64,000 bases of DNA from Siphlonurus alternatus (GCA_949825025.1 OX463786.1:12204387-12268386), one strand, 5' to 3'. Numbered from the stretch's first letter, positions 36,983 to 49,702 are shown. Numbers and translations are program-made. The notes: a model not told the origin generated them from the letters alone.

Positions 36983-37714
36983 AATAACGAAGGGTTAGAG
37001 CTAATGTAGGATAAAATGTTATTTGAATAAATCAATTTTTGTTGATAAAACTAAAATCAAATAAATTTGAATAAAGTTTGTTATTATAAATGACAAATTT
37101 TGGAAAGTATATAGACCAGGTATACTCTATTGTTTTTCGTTCTTCTCGTTTGACTGCACTTTTATTTTAATTTCTCTTATACTATACCGCTATATATAAG
37201 ATATTTTAAATTTACAGAAGTATGACGTCATTACACGTTAACGTGATTTCTTCTATATATTATTATTTTTACTCTTGAGTGATTTTATTTAGTAAAATCG
37301 TCAAGGCGTGAATTATTTTCACGGTTTTCTTCCTTCGCGTAGTATTTATATTTTAACGACTTTCATATAATATTTAATACAGTAAAATGTGTTATACCGC
37401 AATAATATCATAAATCATATTAGCAATTTTTTGCTTCTTATACCCCCTGTAAAAATTAGGTACATCTAGTAATTGTATAAAGAAAACAAATTGAAACATT
37501 TGCTCGAGCATATCTTGCATTTTTCTTACATTCAATATCGTATATACAGTTATGAGACTTATGAGCTCTGTTTGTAAATAATACACAATCAAAAAGAATC
37601 GATTTTTGTTGATGAACCCTATGCTCCATGTACATAAGGTTCATTAGCTATAAGACGAGCGGACTGATGGTGCTTACTTCAACACTCCAGCAAGCGAAGT
37701 GTCCAAATCTTATT
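36983..37714. other. AT-rich non-coding stretch
   Basis: A CRE octamer lies at 37223-37230. No repeat element or exon is seen. Confidence 0.45.
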
Positions 37715-37862
37715 GGGCGCGATTCACGAAGCAGTTAGCCGCAGGTTTGTAACCACGTTTAACTAGATGGTTTAACACGTAAAACAGGTATATATAGTTA
37801 AACGTGCATGGTTAAGCTAAACTTGGTTAGAAACTTGGCTAATTGCTTCGTGAATCGCACCC
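37715..37862. mobile_element. Small MITE, family C copy 2, with ATT duplication
   Basis: The terminal repeats GGGCGCGATTCACGAAGCAG and TTGCTTCGTGAATCGCACCC enclose the same GTTTAAC and AACCACG words as the copy at 32371, in reverse order. ATT lies directly outside both ends (37712-37714, 37863-37865). A 3-bp duplication would be compatible with a Harbinger-type or similar element, which is inference. Confidence 0.8.
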
Positions 37863-39569
37863 ATTGTGTATACCGCAGGCAAAAAAAAAATATGTAATCA
37901 AACATCAGATATTTAATGACGTCACCCTTCAGATTTTTTGAAGACATTTTTTTCTTTGCACAAATAGCGAAATTCTTGAAAGTTACTCATGTATGATTAC
38001 TCTGTGCTATGATGTGTACAGACTTAAAAATTTAAATATTCGTGGTTGTTTTTTTACATGACCATACTGCTAATTAAGCTTAAAAAATGTATACAACTCG
38101 GGGTAGCACAAAACTTAATCCACAGCTCTGTATGTGAGTTCTTCTTACAAACCCCCAAACTTTCAAATCTTTATTCTTAAAACTGATTGTTTTAACATTT
38201 GTAGTATCTCAAATTGTACCCAATACTGTTAGATAGCTGATATATGCGATTGCAGGCTATTTCGTTGATGAAGAATAATTTGCACTGAAATTGTGTCTAT
38301 TTATTTTATGCTGTGAGTTTATAATGATAGTGGACATTTTATCAAGGACAGTTTACTGCCCAGTATACAATTGTTGGGCATTTAGAGATATATAATATCT
38401 TCAATCACCACAGTATGATCTAAATTGGGAATCCCATGCTACTGGACACTTCCATATAAAGACAAAAATTGGACATGACCACGTTGTCATATTTTATCAG
38501 CATGACATCACTACTGTCAATGGTTTCATGTTCACTCTACATATAATACCACCAAGCCAACAGGATGTTTGCTTATCGTGTTAGTGTATCGTATAATTAC
38601 TTTTTCGGTTATCGCTGCTGTTGCATGATGTATAGGGCCTCTCCCTCATACATATCTCGCAGTATTATATGAATAATACACCTAGAAACTTTATATCAAA
38701 GTAATGTTGGTCTGTAATCTATGTTGTCTTAGTTGCAAAATAAGACATTTCTGATATTGCAATATCTTATCAGGTCAGGTGCACTTTTTGAAGGAAAAAA
38801 AAAATAACCCTATGTCCAATAAAAATATTATAGAAATCGAGTGTAGTATATGCAAAATTTGTAAACTAGTTTGGGTCGACGGAAATATATTGATAATTGA
38901 CTATATTATTGTTATAGCTATTTTTTTATCAGCAGTATTATAGTGAACCATTTATTAAAGCGTATAACTGTGTACTGACTACAAGTTTATAGAATAATCT
39001 TTTAAATAGCTTTGTTGCAAAATCAGATTTTTTTTTTTATATAAAACTAAGAAAATAAATAATATATAATATGTAAATTCAAGAAAATGATTAATAAATT
39101 AATACTCTACTGCAGGTGATTAAGCTACTGTATTATTAATTTTTAGTGTCAATGATTGCAATAAGATTTTGGTCCTGTATAATTAAAAATTTTGTTGTCA
39201 AATTATGTGCAGTCGACGTAGGTGTGGTATCACGTTATTTTTGCAAGTGCCTGTACACCTTTGTGTTCCACTCTTTCTGACGTAGACTGTACTTTCTTCA
39301 AAGTTCATACCTCTGTAATAAAAAACAGTTCTTTCTTTTTGTAATGCTTTTTTTTTTCCTCCAATCTATTCTCTTTATTGTTATCTAAAATCTAAAGTTA
39401 TTTAGGGTAAAAATGATAAATAGTTATCGATACATCACTTTATCTTTTCAAAAGAACAATCATCATGTTTCCTGTACTAGAACATAGTAAAATGAGTCTT
39501 ATGTTCTCCAAACTGAAAGAAAAGATTGATGATACAACTGACGGCTCAAAAGCACGAGCACCGCAACCA

Positions 39570-39583
39570 AGGTCACCAGGTCA
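39570..39583 (+). promoter_or_regulatory. Perfect DR2 nuclear-receptor half-site pair
   Basis: AGGTCA-CC-AGGTCA is a direct repeat with 2-bp spacing, the arrangement bound by some RAR/RXR-type receptors in animals. The sequence is exact; function is unproven. Confidence 0.3.
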
Positions 39584-41787
39584 CTGACTTGTTGGTACTT
39601 GTTTAGGTAGTTACATACATGAAGTAGCGGAGCCATGGCAAACGCGTTTTTCTTGAGCAGTGTTGATTTTAATACTGAAATATCATGTTAGTTTTTGGAT
39701 GCTAGAATATGGAATTTTTGTGAAATAATTTGTTTTATCATGCATGGGAATTTTAAATTATAATACTGAGCACCAAATGATGTACCACTAAATAGTTTAA
39801 ACGGTCATTTATAGCTAAGGGTATGGTAGGTTTATAATAGAGGTAGGGGCTTTATAGGGTTCATTTATTGAGAGTACTGTACTGAACTTGAATTTTGTTG
39901 GAATGTTTAGGCTATAGAAACAATAGAAACAGTACTCCCAAAAATGTATCTCTTTGAACCTGAAGGGCTAGAGAATAATTATATATTGCACCATCTCTTA
40001 AATGTGTATTATAGTCCCCTCCCCCTACATTGAAATTATTAACAAGCTAAATAAATTCATAAAAATCACAAATATTTGCAAAAAAAAAATGTATATTTTC
40101 TTTAGTAAATAATATTCCAAGGCCAGGTATTTTAGTATATTTGAAAATATTTTGTTGTGTATATCAATCAAGGATGATGACAAGTATTCTTGACAAGTAG
40201 TCTTGTGTCAACGTATGCAAATGTCCAAATGGTCTAGCCGTGTTAGCAGAGTAGCAGCTGAGCATCCTGCCAGCCTCTCGGACGTTTTATTTTGAGCTTA
40301 TAAACACGTGAGAGACGAGATAACACGTGTGATTATGACGTCATCGCTTCTCTTTAAATTTCATTAGAAAATGAACCTTATATCCTTACGTTCTAATATT
40401 ACTTCATGTGAAAAACGTTTACAGATTATATTTACTAGCCTAAGTGGTTGAGACAGTTAAAAAAACGATATATTCAAGTGCCCTATAGCAGGGAATGCAT
40501 GCATATATTATTGCTACAGTGATTTAGGTTTGTATTGTGAGATTTTAAAAGGACCTTGTATTTTAATCACTAATCAATTTCACTATTGAATTGTTGCCGT
40601 TTAATTAACAAATTACTCTGTGACTGCAGTTTAATCAAGTTTCAAAATTTATACTTGTATATTTTCAATTATAGCTTTATAGTGTTCAATAGTTTCAATT
40701 CAGTTTGTACAGTTTACAGAATTACAGATTAAAAATCTATAGTTTTAATTTGATTTAAGGGTCGTTTTTATTTGTTGTCAATATTTCAATAATGTTTGTA
40801 TTCTAATTATATTCGACTTATAGATGTAAAACTGTTTAAATTTTAATACATTAAGTTTTTCCGACGAGATTATTTCACATATGTTCAAAGTTCTACTCAA
40901 TATTTAATTTTAATGTGTTTTATGTTATTTATATTTTTCAATGAATGAAGTATGTATATATTTTTAAATATATATTTAATTTTACTATATTTTTAATCTT
41001 AATTTCATCCCATCTTTTTTTATGTATAAAAAATGTTGCAACTCGTGAATAATCATATAAGCATCTGAGTCCCGTATTAGACCTATATAAAATATATTTT
41101 CTTCAAGATAAACCTCTATATTATCAGAAGAAGCTCTCTGCTTAAAATGTTTTGTTGTCTCTTCTCCGTTACACTCGCACGAAGAAGTTTTGATTGTTAT
41201 GGTGATAATTCCAATGGTTACGTTACTTAATTATATTATCATTGTTAAGATTCTCGAGACGAACAATGCCATCGTTGTACTGCTAAGACAACAATTAGAA
41301 TTAATGTGGATGGTATATATAATAATTCGGAGCAGATGTTATTATTTAATTATTTTATTGCTTTATTATACTCGTGTATTTGTTTTGACTTATAAATTTA
41401 AGCCACGAAACTCGATTTTTTTAATGTTAAATTATGGAATTATTGATAAATGTTTGCAGTATTTGAGAATTAAAAAAAAAATCGAATACAAAAGTATTTT
41501 TTGAAATCTGTTTTTGTAGCAAACTGCTTTAATAATTAAGCTGGTTGTATTATATAACACATTCATGCTGTAACATGACAATGTATACTGTAATGGAATT
41601 ATCAGAGATTGGCAACGGAAGTTAGCACGATATCATGTGGGGCATACCAACACAGTAAACATGCACGAGATTCTTTAATTATATATAAGCATTGTAAACA
41701 AATTAAACCATGACAACCAAACTGTTTATCAATCCATTTAAAAATAAACCTCAAAACGTTTCTGATAACAAAATATAAAGTTGCAAC

Positions 41788-41791
<4 letters not shown>

Positions 41792-41818
<27 letters not shown>
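41792..41818. repeat. Poly-T tract of 27 bases
   Basis: Uninterrupted T run in AT-rich sequence. A lysine-rich minus-strand frame across it is an artefact. Confidence 0.95.
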
Positions 41819-41826
<8 letters not shown>

Positions 41827-42644
41827 AATAGTAAATAAAAAATCATTTCACTGCAACCCATTATAAGTTTTATTGCATTTATAATATTATCTACTGCATA
41901 TAAATATAAAGTAAAAGGCAAAGTAAGGCTAAGGATAAGTAAAATATGTTTTTCTTTGATTTTTTGGATATTTTCCAAATTTGAAGTATAATTCTTAAAA
42001 TTACATTATATAATGTTAAAAAATGACAGTATTATATAATACTACTATATAAATCTTTAAATGCAAATAACATTAAATCCATCATAAAATAATTAATGCT
42101 ACAATATTGTAATTATATTCAAATATATTATAACACATGTTATTAGTGCTGTATGTATTCATTTATCATGCAACAACAAAAAAATCATCTATATTAGATC
42201 GTTCTCCATTGCATACGCAATTAAGCTTACTGATAAACATATAACTTATTAATCCGGTCCTTATACTTCCATACATGGCCCTGTATACTTTTATAAAGCT
42301 TGTATCATAAAGCAAGTTAACTTTTATGAAGTGTCGTATAGAATTACAAATACCTGATCTTTGTTGCAACTCAATCACTTTCCAACAGGTAAAAATGACA
42401 GTAAGGAGAATTATGTCAATGCAAATGTTCTCTAATTACAAACACGTAATGGTCTCACAATCAGCATGACCTTGTACTAATGTTAATTAATTACTTCTTC
42501 TTGATAATGAAAGAAAAATAGTATTAAAAAAAATTTGATGCCACGCCCACTTTACCAGAAATTAGACATCATATTATGTTTTGTCACTGCTTTGTTTGTG
42601 GGCGTTGTCACGCAGTCTGTAAAATGAAGGCATATATTATGAAT

Positions 42645-42915
42645 GGAGGCTTCAAGTCAGCTGATTTTGCGGTGGTCCTACCGTCCTATCCAAACCTATG
42701 TAAAAAAAAAAATCAAAATTGATTTTTTGGCACTAAAAAAAATGTTAGAGGAAAATAAATTCTTGATCATCAAAAGATCCCTCAATGGGGGAAGGGGGGG
42801 GTAAGATATGTTTTCAAATCAATAACTTTAATAGTTACTGAGAAAATAATTCAATTTTTCTAACAAGGTGGCGTATGGAGAAAATTTTTACGCCTGGGAA
42901 CACTTGCAGCCTCTA
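42645..42915. mobile_element. MITE, family D copy 1
   Basis: The left end reads GGAGGCTTCAAGTCAGCTGA then TTTTGCGGTGG and CCAAACCTATGTAAAA. The right end reads CACTTGCAGCCTCTA. The left 65 bp match, in reverse complement, the right end of the element at 62263-62567, which defines the family. The interior has a poly-G-rich patch near 42786-42800. A CACGCCC word lies about 100 bp outside (42542-42548). Confidence 0.65.
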
Positions 42916-44262
42916 TGGCTATAATATGGTGCTCGATTATACCTTATACCAAAAAGTATATATAAATCTGCATCTCTCTCTTTGAGCTTCAGAAAATTAA
43001 GCACGCCAGGGTTAATATAATTATGTATCATTCGAACTGATGTGACAATTCTATGTAATGTATTGAATTGTTTTCGTAGAAAAAATACCTCGTCGATAAA
43101 TGGTGTTCTTCATTTTTATAGAAAAATAGTTCATCCATGCGTCCCAAATTTTTTTCATCGGTCCATTGCCTCTATATAAACCTTTTGTTATTTAAGAAAA
43201 CAAATTGTTAAAAAGTGTTTTTTTGCGTGGAACACACCAAATTTAACACATGAGAGCTTGCTTTCACTTTCTGTAAAAGTGCGAAAACTTTTTAAACAGA
43301 TCTTTCAATAATTTGTGTCAATGAATATAATTTAATTTAACAACATAAATTAAAAACTGCATAAATAACTGTAAAACAATTAAAATATAATTTTACTGTC
43401 AGTATTTGCAGAGATCTTGTACGCTATTTGAATGACTCAACTTTCACTTGCCATGCATACAGAGCTAAGTAAATAAAAATAATTAAAATATTGATAATAG
43501 TTAAGTTATTTGAAATTAGGGGATTATTTGTCTACGTGACGATGTCCGTAAATAAACTTTTATTTGACGTAAACTGCAAAGTTCATTGACTATTTATTGG
43601 TCTGGAAAGTGGACAATTTGTCCCGAAGCCACACACAGACGACGCAATAAAAGCGAAAATCTTGCCAAGTAGCTTACAAAGAACTTTTTTCTTCAGTCAG
43701 ACGGTTCAATAAGGAACTTACTGCAGCAGAGAAGCCACACACAAGAGGCGGATGTGGATTTACTACACAAGGAGTGTTAAACATGCACGCAACTCACTGA
43801 CTAAATCAGTGTCAATGAACGTCTGTGCATGTCACTAAATATCTGTGAGACGCCCATTCAGACTAGGTCGTCATTGCTTGACACAAAAATCATAAAATGA
43901 TTATATATATTTTGTTGCATTCGACAGATAATATTTTGATGCCACGCCCCATTTCGTCTGTCTCAAATTAAGCATTGCAGTCACATGCATAGATTTTTTC
44001 ATTTAATTTTTTAATTTCTCATTTACTCCCTCCATCTAAAAGTCTTCACAAATGTCATATAGTACGAAGATATCAAAAGGTATAAATGTGATTTTGTAAT
44101 ACTTATATGTCTCCCTTATCTTCCTTATCAGAATGTTTGTTTTACAATCATTAATAAAATTAATAAATGGTATATACGCCTTGTTTTTACCTGTATACTG
44201 ACAGTCATATTGAGTTCTATTCAAAATATAGATATGACAATATCACTGCTTTCCTCAATAGT
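42916..44262. other. Non-coding stretch, 3' side of the candidate gene
   Basis: This lies downstream of the minus-strand gene candidate. Two imperfect copies of AAGCCACACACA (about 43627 and 43743) sit in a less AT-rich part. On the minus strand GCTGCA/GTAAGTTCC near 43724 resembles a splice donor after a short open frame, but nothing confirms it. I see no canonical AATAAA close to the stop at 44263. Confidence 0.35.
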
Positions 44263-44696
44263 TCAAGTGCCTAATGGTACCCGGTACAGGTAATACCACC
44301 TACGTAAGGGATATAAGGGGGCTCCCGGAAAATCCAGCGAAAGGCCTCTCTGGGTATGAGATTTCTCGGCATGATTTGCATGATGCGACAAGCCTACACG
44401 GAGAAAAAGATTTATTAAAGTACTTTCATTTACATGATAGCCTCTGATTTATGTATTTGCTGGAGATATGAAGTGTTGTCACTATAATTTCGGCTTCGCC
44501 TTCTTGAAAGTAAATTGCATGTGACTCCAGTTTGTGGTATCTGTCCTCTTACCTGCCTGTTCAACGTTCTTGCAACGAAGCCTCTTTCTGCTGGTTGTGG
44601 TACGGTCGATGTGGTGGTCTTGTGGCGGGAAGACGAGATCAGATTCTCTGCTTCCCCGCTCTATTTTGTGTCCGGTTGTAATATTTATCAACTGTA
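44263..44696 (-). CDS. Candidate two-exon 3' gene end, unknown protein
   Basis: The exons are about 44696-44553 and 44393-44263 on the minus strand. Exon 1 ends CAGGCAG/GTAAGAGG, a near-perfect donor. The 159-bp intron ends TTTTTCTCCGTGTAG. Exon 1 finishes with one base of a codon and exon 2 supplies GC, so the frame joins exactly and runs 42 further codons to a TGA at 44265-44263. Visible peptide parts include SRESDLVFPPQDHH and SRKRLRCKNVEQAG before the junction and PLYPLRRWYYLYRVPLGT at the C-terminus. It is basic, with no signal peptide or membrane segment. The exons are clearly GC-richer than the surroundings. There is no ATG in the open frame; GTGCAG before 44696 could be an acceptor from an earlier exon, though its pyrimidine tract is weak. 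I do not recognise the family. A decayed gene or repeat-derived frame is possible. Confidence 0.42.
44394..44552 (-). other. Predicted 159-bp intron
   Basis: On the minus strand it begins GTAAGAGGAC and ends with a pyrimidine tract and GTGTAG. Frame 1 would read through the donor for about 23 codons to a stop if unspliced, so an unspliced shorter protein is the alternative reading. Confidence 0.4.
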
Positions 44697-44979
44697 CTGC
44701 ACGTGCATATAAAATCTATCGTTCATATATCGATCAGTGAAAATATATCGATCAATCGAGATGAGAAAACGTGGTGTAAATAACTGATTTTGCACTGAAA
44801 CAATGAATAAGGCAGAACGTCTCGCCTTAAGGTTAGGCAACTTGTTCGACATCAATATAGAGCGGTTTGCATAATTATGCAGCAGGGTAAACTGGGGCAA
44901 ATGTTTCTACAAAATGTTCTTTCAAATTAATTTATAAGTTGACTTAGTTCAATCATTGTTCTGGTAGAAATTGAAATTT
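44697..44979. other. Upstream side of the candidate gene
   Basis: On the minus strand a 69-codon frame (about 44900-44692) in a different reading phase leads up to the putative acceptor, with an ATG giving MSNKLPNLKARRSAL. It could be an earlier exon if a splice changes phase, but I see no donor for it. Confidence 0.25.
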
Positions 44980-45210
44980 ATTAACTACATTCAAATTTAT
45001 GTAATATTTCTACCGGAAGTAGCCGGAAGTGAGAGGTTTCTGGTCGTCTTGTTCATGTCTGACGAGTCTTGAAAATTTAAAAACATATTAGTACTTTTCT
45101 TACGAACTTGTAGCCAAAATTTCAAAATGTAAATACGAATAGGAAGGACAGAAACCAACCTCTCACTTCCGGTTACTTCCGGTGGGATTATTAAATTAAT
45201 TTTACTGTAA
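44980..45210. mobile_element. Fold-back MITE, family B copy 4
   Basis: This is the clearest family member. ACCGGAAGTAGCCGGAAGTG with AGAGGTTTCTGGTC on the left faces GACAGAAACCAACCTCTCAC and TTCCGGTTACTTCCGGT on the right. The outer ends are CATTCAAATTTATGTAATAT and AAATTAATTTTACTGTAA. The loop of about 90 bp is AT-rich and non-coding. The left boundary is uncertain by about 10 bp. Confidence 0.75.
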
Positions 45211-48084
45211 CATGATATCATCCCTCGTCCGAAATTATTATCTACTACTTATCAAAATACAAGTGCAGTAATAAGCAATGTTTCTGCTTTACCTTTGACC
45301 TTATAATTGCAGTATAATAGCAGATAACTGCACATGAATTTTAGTAGGCAAATAGCTCATTATTCCATGCAGACGAGAGACGGGGTATGAAACAAGAAAA
45401 ACCGAAATTAAAAAAACAGAGAAGAATTTTAAATAGCATTCACATACTTATATTATATAAAATATTATGCTATAAAAAAATAAATGGTGCCAAATCTACT
45501 TTTTTATTTTAAATGACAAGTTTACTTAAGTCGTCTTATCATCATAAAAAAACACTAAACATATTAAGAATAAGATTAGTAATTTTATAACATCATTGAC
45601 GACAGACATGCAAAAGTATGAGTCATATCATATGACAAGATTTATATTTTATAAAATCAACTTTCAAAAACCAGTTCTGTATACATGAATAAATATTTAT
45701 CATCTGATGTTTCAAAAATGAACATCAAAATGAAAATTGACTGAATTATGATGGATTACAATTAATTGCCAATGTTATATATAAAAAATAATAATAATTA
45801 ATTTGCTTACCATTTTAGGTAACTTGATGAATTAGTTATAAACATTATAACAAACTAGTTATAAAGTGAAATGGCTAGTTAATAATATAACTTTATAAGC
45901 TACATGGATCTGTCAGATTTATTTATTATAAATGCTTGTCTGAAGTATATAAGGAAATAATGTAACGGTATGATGGGAAAGGTCATTTTTCATGTGTGAT
46001 TTTTTTTTCTCGGTAAAACAAAAAGCAATAAAAGTAATTCGGTTCCATAAATGGGACGTACTGAAAAAAAATTTTTTGACTACCACTGTACTTATTAAAG
46101 ACATGTGTAATTATATCAATTAAATTCCCCCCGAGGTTTTAAATGTTAATGCAAACCGTTGCAATGTCCTGAAAATATCACTAAATGACATTTTTATATA
46201 AAATTTACATAAAATGATAAACTTCGTGTTCTGTTGAATATAAATTACCTGCATTTATGCTGCCACAGATATTATTACTATTTTAAGCACTATTTTGTAA
46301 TCTCTTTATTCACATAATCTTGATTGCTGTCTGTTTTTGCAATTAAATATACGTTTTGTAAAATTTTAAATTGATTACTGTACATTAAATATCAAACCTT
46401 ACAGACTTACAAACGAGAGTTTGCGTCTGAAATTTTCCGGAAGTGACGTAAATTACGTAGTTCTTTGCTCACAATTGAAAGTAGAAATCGATAGAAAATA
46501 CGTCATCAAAAATTTCTCGTTCGTTAAACCGTATTTTATTATAAATATATATTTTTCAACTAAAAAATGGTCCACTGACATTTTCTTTGCACGTGAGTGT
46601 ACTACAGTAACGACTGCAGTCATGATCACATCATCTTACATATTAACCTTGGTTTGAAACAAGAATTATAATTTATCATCGTGTCTTATGGAACTGGTTT
46701 TACATCCCTCTGGCCGAATTTATTTAGCTAACTCAAGAGCAAGATGCAATAAAACTTTATAACTTCTAAGATGCTTGAATCATTTTTTTTTATTTATGTA
46801 CATGGAAATCTCGTTAATGTAATCTTCTTTTGGGTATATGAATTTTTATATATTACCATTTAACGTATGATGCAGCAAATAGCAAATAGTAATAATATAA
46901 TTTTGTGAATCTGATTATTTTTTTATTGGATGGACAAGCTGCTTGCAATTTTTTTTTTTATTGTTATTATTAAAAGCCCTCAAGTTTTTTACAATGCCAA
47001 TTTTTGTTTTGTTTTTTAACAGTATACGTATGTATACTCAAAGTCTTCATTTCAAACGATGAAATACAAGAACTATGATTTAAAACAAAAGTAATAATAA
47101 TAATGCATGTTATTCCAAAAACATTTTTTTTTTTTTATTGCATTGAAGAAAAGTTTTAGCTGTCAGTGGTAATTTAATATTAAATTCGCTATATTTAAAA
47201 GTCACATAATATTCCATTCTTAAATTCATATATACGTACTCGATCGTAAGTATGAAGTTCTTGAAGTAGACAGGAAGGAAAATATAATTGTCTCTCTACG
47301 TCAAATTCAATTGCAATTTACATGTCATTTTTAAATCTCTTCATGACTATCCTTTTTAATTTAAATGATGGGTAATCTGCTTAATTTAGCCCCGCCTACT
47401 TTTAGCAGTCACGTGATTTCGTTGCAACCAATCAAAGAGTGCACTAATATTTGAGTATACACTGAAAAAAAAAATATTATTTTAATTAGTGATGACGAAA
47501 TATTGACGTCATTTGTTTTAACAAAAAATACGTAATCGAATATTCAGATGAAGCTTGTCAGATATGATGACGTCACACCGGATGTTGATCGACGCTTACT
47601 TTGATGAAGTCGTGTGTGATCGCCAGTCTCTTTGGAAAAAAAAATATTGATTTTAAAATTGAAATCCTGATATTTAGTCATTTTACTGTACTGTATTTCT
47701 ACATTGTAAAAGAAAATTTTGAAATTTATAAAATTTGGTACATTTAGTTGTTGATTGTTTGTTAATTATTTAATAATACATGACAAATAAGTGAACTTTT
47801 AAAATTAATTTCTTTCTTCTCTATTTCTGAGTGAGGGGGAAATTTAATTGTATCATCGAAACAGGCAGAAAGATTATTGATAAATTAATGGAGTAATAAA
47901 AATAAAATATATAATATATGAAACTCCTTACAATTGCTTATGCACGTATTATCGGATATCGTGTTTATGCCCCATTAGTACAAACATAAATATGCTTTTT
48001 AAACCACTCACTTAATAAAATGGGCGTGGCTATTTCATTTTGTAAAAAAAAAACTAACAATAAAATATAAACAATTAATGCAGA
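45211..48084. other. AT-rich non-coding stretch
   Basis: A region around 46410-46520 shares the words CGAGAGTTTG, GGAAGTGACGTA and GCTCACAATTGAAAGT with the inverted repeat at 63290-63434 and may be a decayed relative. CRE octamers at 47504 and 47568 and a promoter-like word cluster at 47390 are noted separately. No gene is seen. Confidence 0.4.
47390..47434 (+). promoter_or_regulatory. GC-box / CACGTG / CCAAT composite, copy 1
   Basis: In order: CCCCGCC (47390-47396), TCACGTGAT centred on CACGTG at 47410-47415, and CCAATCA starting at 47428. The same three words with almost the same spacing occur inverted at 62586-62629. These words are bound in animals by GC-box factors, bHLH proteins such as USF, and NF-Y respectively. 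No transcript start can be assigned. Confidence 0.3.
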
Positions 48085-48333
48085 AATGGATAACCTGTAT
48101 GAAAATTTTTATGTAATGCAGAAATTAGTAGAAGGCACCAAATTATATTGCTCTGTTTTCTTTATATATATTTTTTATAAGAAGACAGAAAGTATTGCTA
48201 AAAAGTTTTGTCGAGATCGAGTTTGAACTCATGCACGCCCCTTTGAGGTAAAAACAAAAATCAGAGTAGCATAGCACAACTTAGCACCCTCTGTTCATTT
48301 CTGCAATACAAATTTTAATGCAGGTTATCCATT
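48085..48333. mobile_element. Fold-back MITE, family A copy 4 (shortened)
   Basis: The termini AATGGATAACCTG and CAGGTTATCCATT are perfect inverses and the inner GCAGAAAT and GGCACCAAATTAT words belong to family A. The arms are strongly eroded and the element is about 70-85 bp shorter than the others. A CACGCCC word lies at 48234-48240. Confidence 0.65.
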
Positions 48334-49642
48334 GATTCTATTCGAATGACTTTCACTTCTTGTTCGGTGTATTTATTTACTTTTTCTCATCTTGTGTGGG
48401 ACGACACCATCTTATCATTTAGCGGTGCAAATAGACTTGTGTCTGTTCAAACATTGCTGCGACGTTGCCGTATTAACTAACACGACTTACGCCCCTATGT
48501 CAATATTATTTGGTCCCCGCGCCATAGACGAAACTCGTGATTAGATAACAAGAAATAACATTACATCCCCCTCCTAAAACGTCGTTTTATATATCAATAT
48601 CAAGTATACACTGTATGGAAAAATTTGGTAATGTAGTCCTATCAAGTCGGTGTGAGTCACAAAAATGTGGAAATTTCTAAAGGAGCTCTTCAATAAAGTA
48701 TAAAAGTGTTAAAATTAAAATGTGTAAAGGAAGCCCATATTGTTAAATCCAATATTTGAAAATATTTGTGTTTGTTATGATAACCCCCCTCCCTCCCCCC
48801 ATCCTCCATATAGCCTCGATCGTATTATAACTATTGCACATGGCATATGACAATATATTTTATTTATTATTTTTTTTTTAATTGCAGTTATTTCGTGAAA
48901 ACTACAACTATATACTAGAAAATTTTTAGCATAAAACGTTTACAAAATTACAAGCTTGAGCATTGTCTTCCTTTGCGAAATGTTTGAGTCAAAATTATAA
49001 AATACAGAGCATTTCTTTCTATAGAATTTAATTGAAGCTGTATAAAGGGTATGTTGAATTTATTTTATATTAAATATTTTTTAAGAATTATGTACAGTAT
49101 GATACTTTGGCGCATAATATGAATTGAATACTGTTGCCAACTAAAAAAATTAGCGTTGAAGTTAGGCAAATTGTACGGCACCAAAACCGAGGGGCAGTAG
49201 AAGCAACATTATGCTATCATTATATTTTATGTTTAAGTCTGGGCCAGAGTGAACCAAAATATTTTGACAGTGTATCGTTTAAGTCTCCCCTCACAGTTTT
49301 CCTTATCTACGAGTTGTTGTTGATGCTTTCTATAACATTCAACTTTTAATATGGCCTGTCTAACGTTAACGTATTTATTATTAACAAGGAATTATAATAT
49401 AATATGCTTTTTAGATAAGAGCTTTTTGATTAAAATGTCCAATATATACAAGGAATATTGTTGATTTATCGCTTGAAGTGCTTATAATCTACTCAACTCT
49501 GGTTCTGGAAGTTATAACGTATAGCTCTTATTAAGTAATATTAATGGTGTTTTTAACATAAACAGAATTTAATGACCAAATACAACTGTGGATTTAGTAT
49601 AATTTTGAGTACATTATTAAAAGAAAAAAAAACTGTTTCCTA
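48334..49642. other. AT-rich non-coding stretch
   Basis: No element recognised. A 71-codon plus-strand frame at 49134 starts with a vaguely helix-turn-helix-like stretch (ISVEVRQIVRHQ) but then turns into hydrophobic AT-rich sequence; I do not call it a gene. Confidence 0.4.
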
Positions 49643-49702
49643 GCTTCTTCTTGATTCGTTTCTGAGAATAGAGGCCAAATACAGCCATGCACCCAAGTAC
49701 TA
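49643..49702 (-). mobile_element. Non-LTR retrotransposon or SINE 3' tail, copy 1
   Basis: The minus strand reads AGTACTTGGGTGCATGGCTG, TGGCC, TATTCTCAGAAACG and then ATCAAGAAGAAG. The same sequence lies at 54568-54624. An end in AAG repeats is typical of a non-LTR element 3' terminus. No coding part is attached, so it is a very short truncated insertion or a SINE. Confidence 0.55.

Larger units (their letters stand above)
37863..42644. other. Long AT-rich non-coding stretch
   Basis: No gene recognised. CRE octamers lie at 37917 and 40336, the latter next to two CACGTG words near 40306 and 40325. A direct repeat at 39570 is listed separately. A 27-base poly-T lies at 41792-41818. A 104-codon frame at 41190-41504 is rich in I, L, V and Y, as AT-rich random sequence produces. 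An isolated ATG with good context at about 39633 opens only 17 codons. Confidence 0.4.

Noticed and set aside
36815..37009. Frame of alternating I and Y
   Set aside because: Translation of the (TA)n microsatellite.
39633..39686. ATG in strong initiation context (GAGCCATGG)
   Set aside because: The frame stops after 17 codons and no donor site precedes the stop.
41190..41504. 104-codon plus-strand frame
   Set aside because: Its composition (I, L, V, Y, K) is that of random AT-rich sequence. No domain or splice context.
49134..49349. Frame starting with a helix-turn-helix-like stretch, possible Tc1/mariner transposase start
   Set aside because: Similarity is limited to a dozen residues, there is no catalytic domain and no terminal repeats are nearby.
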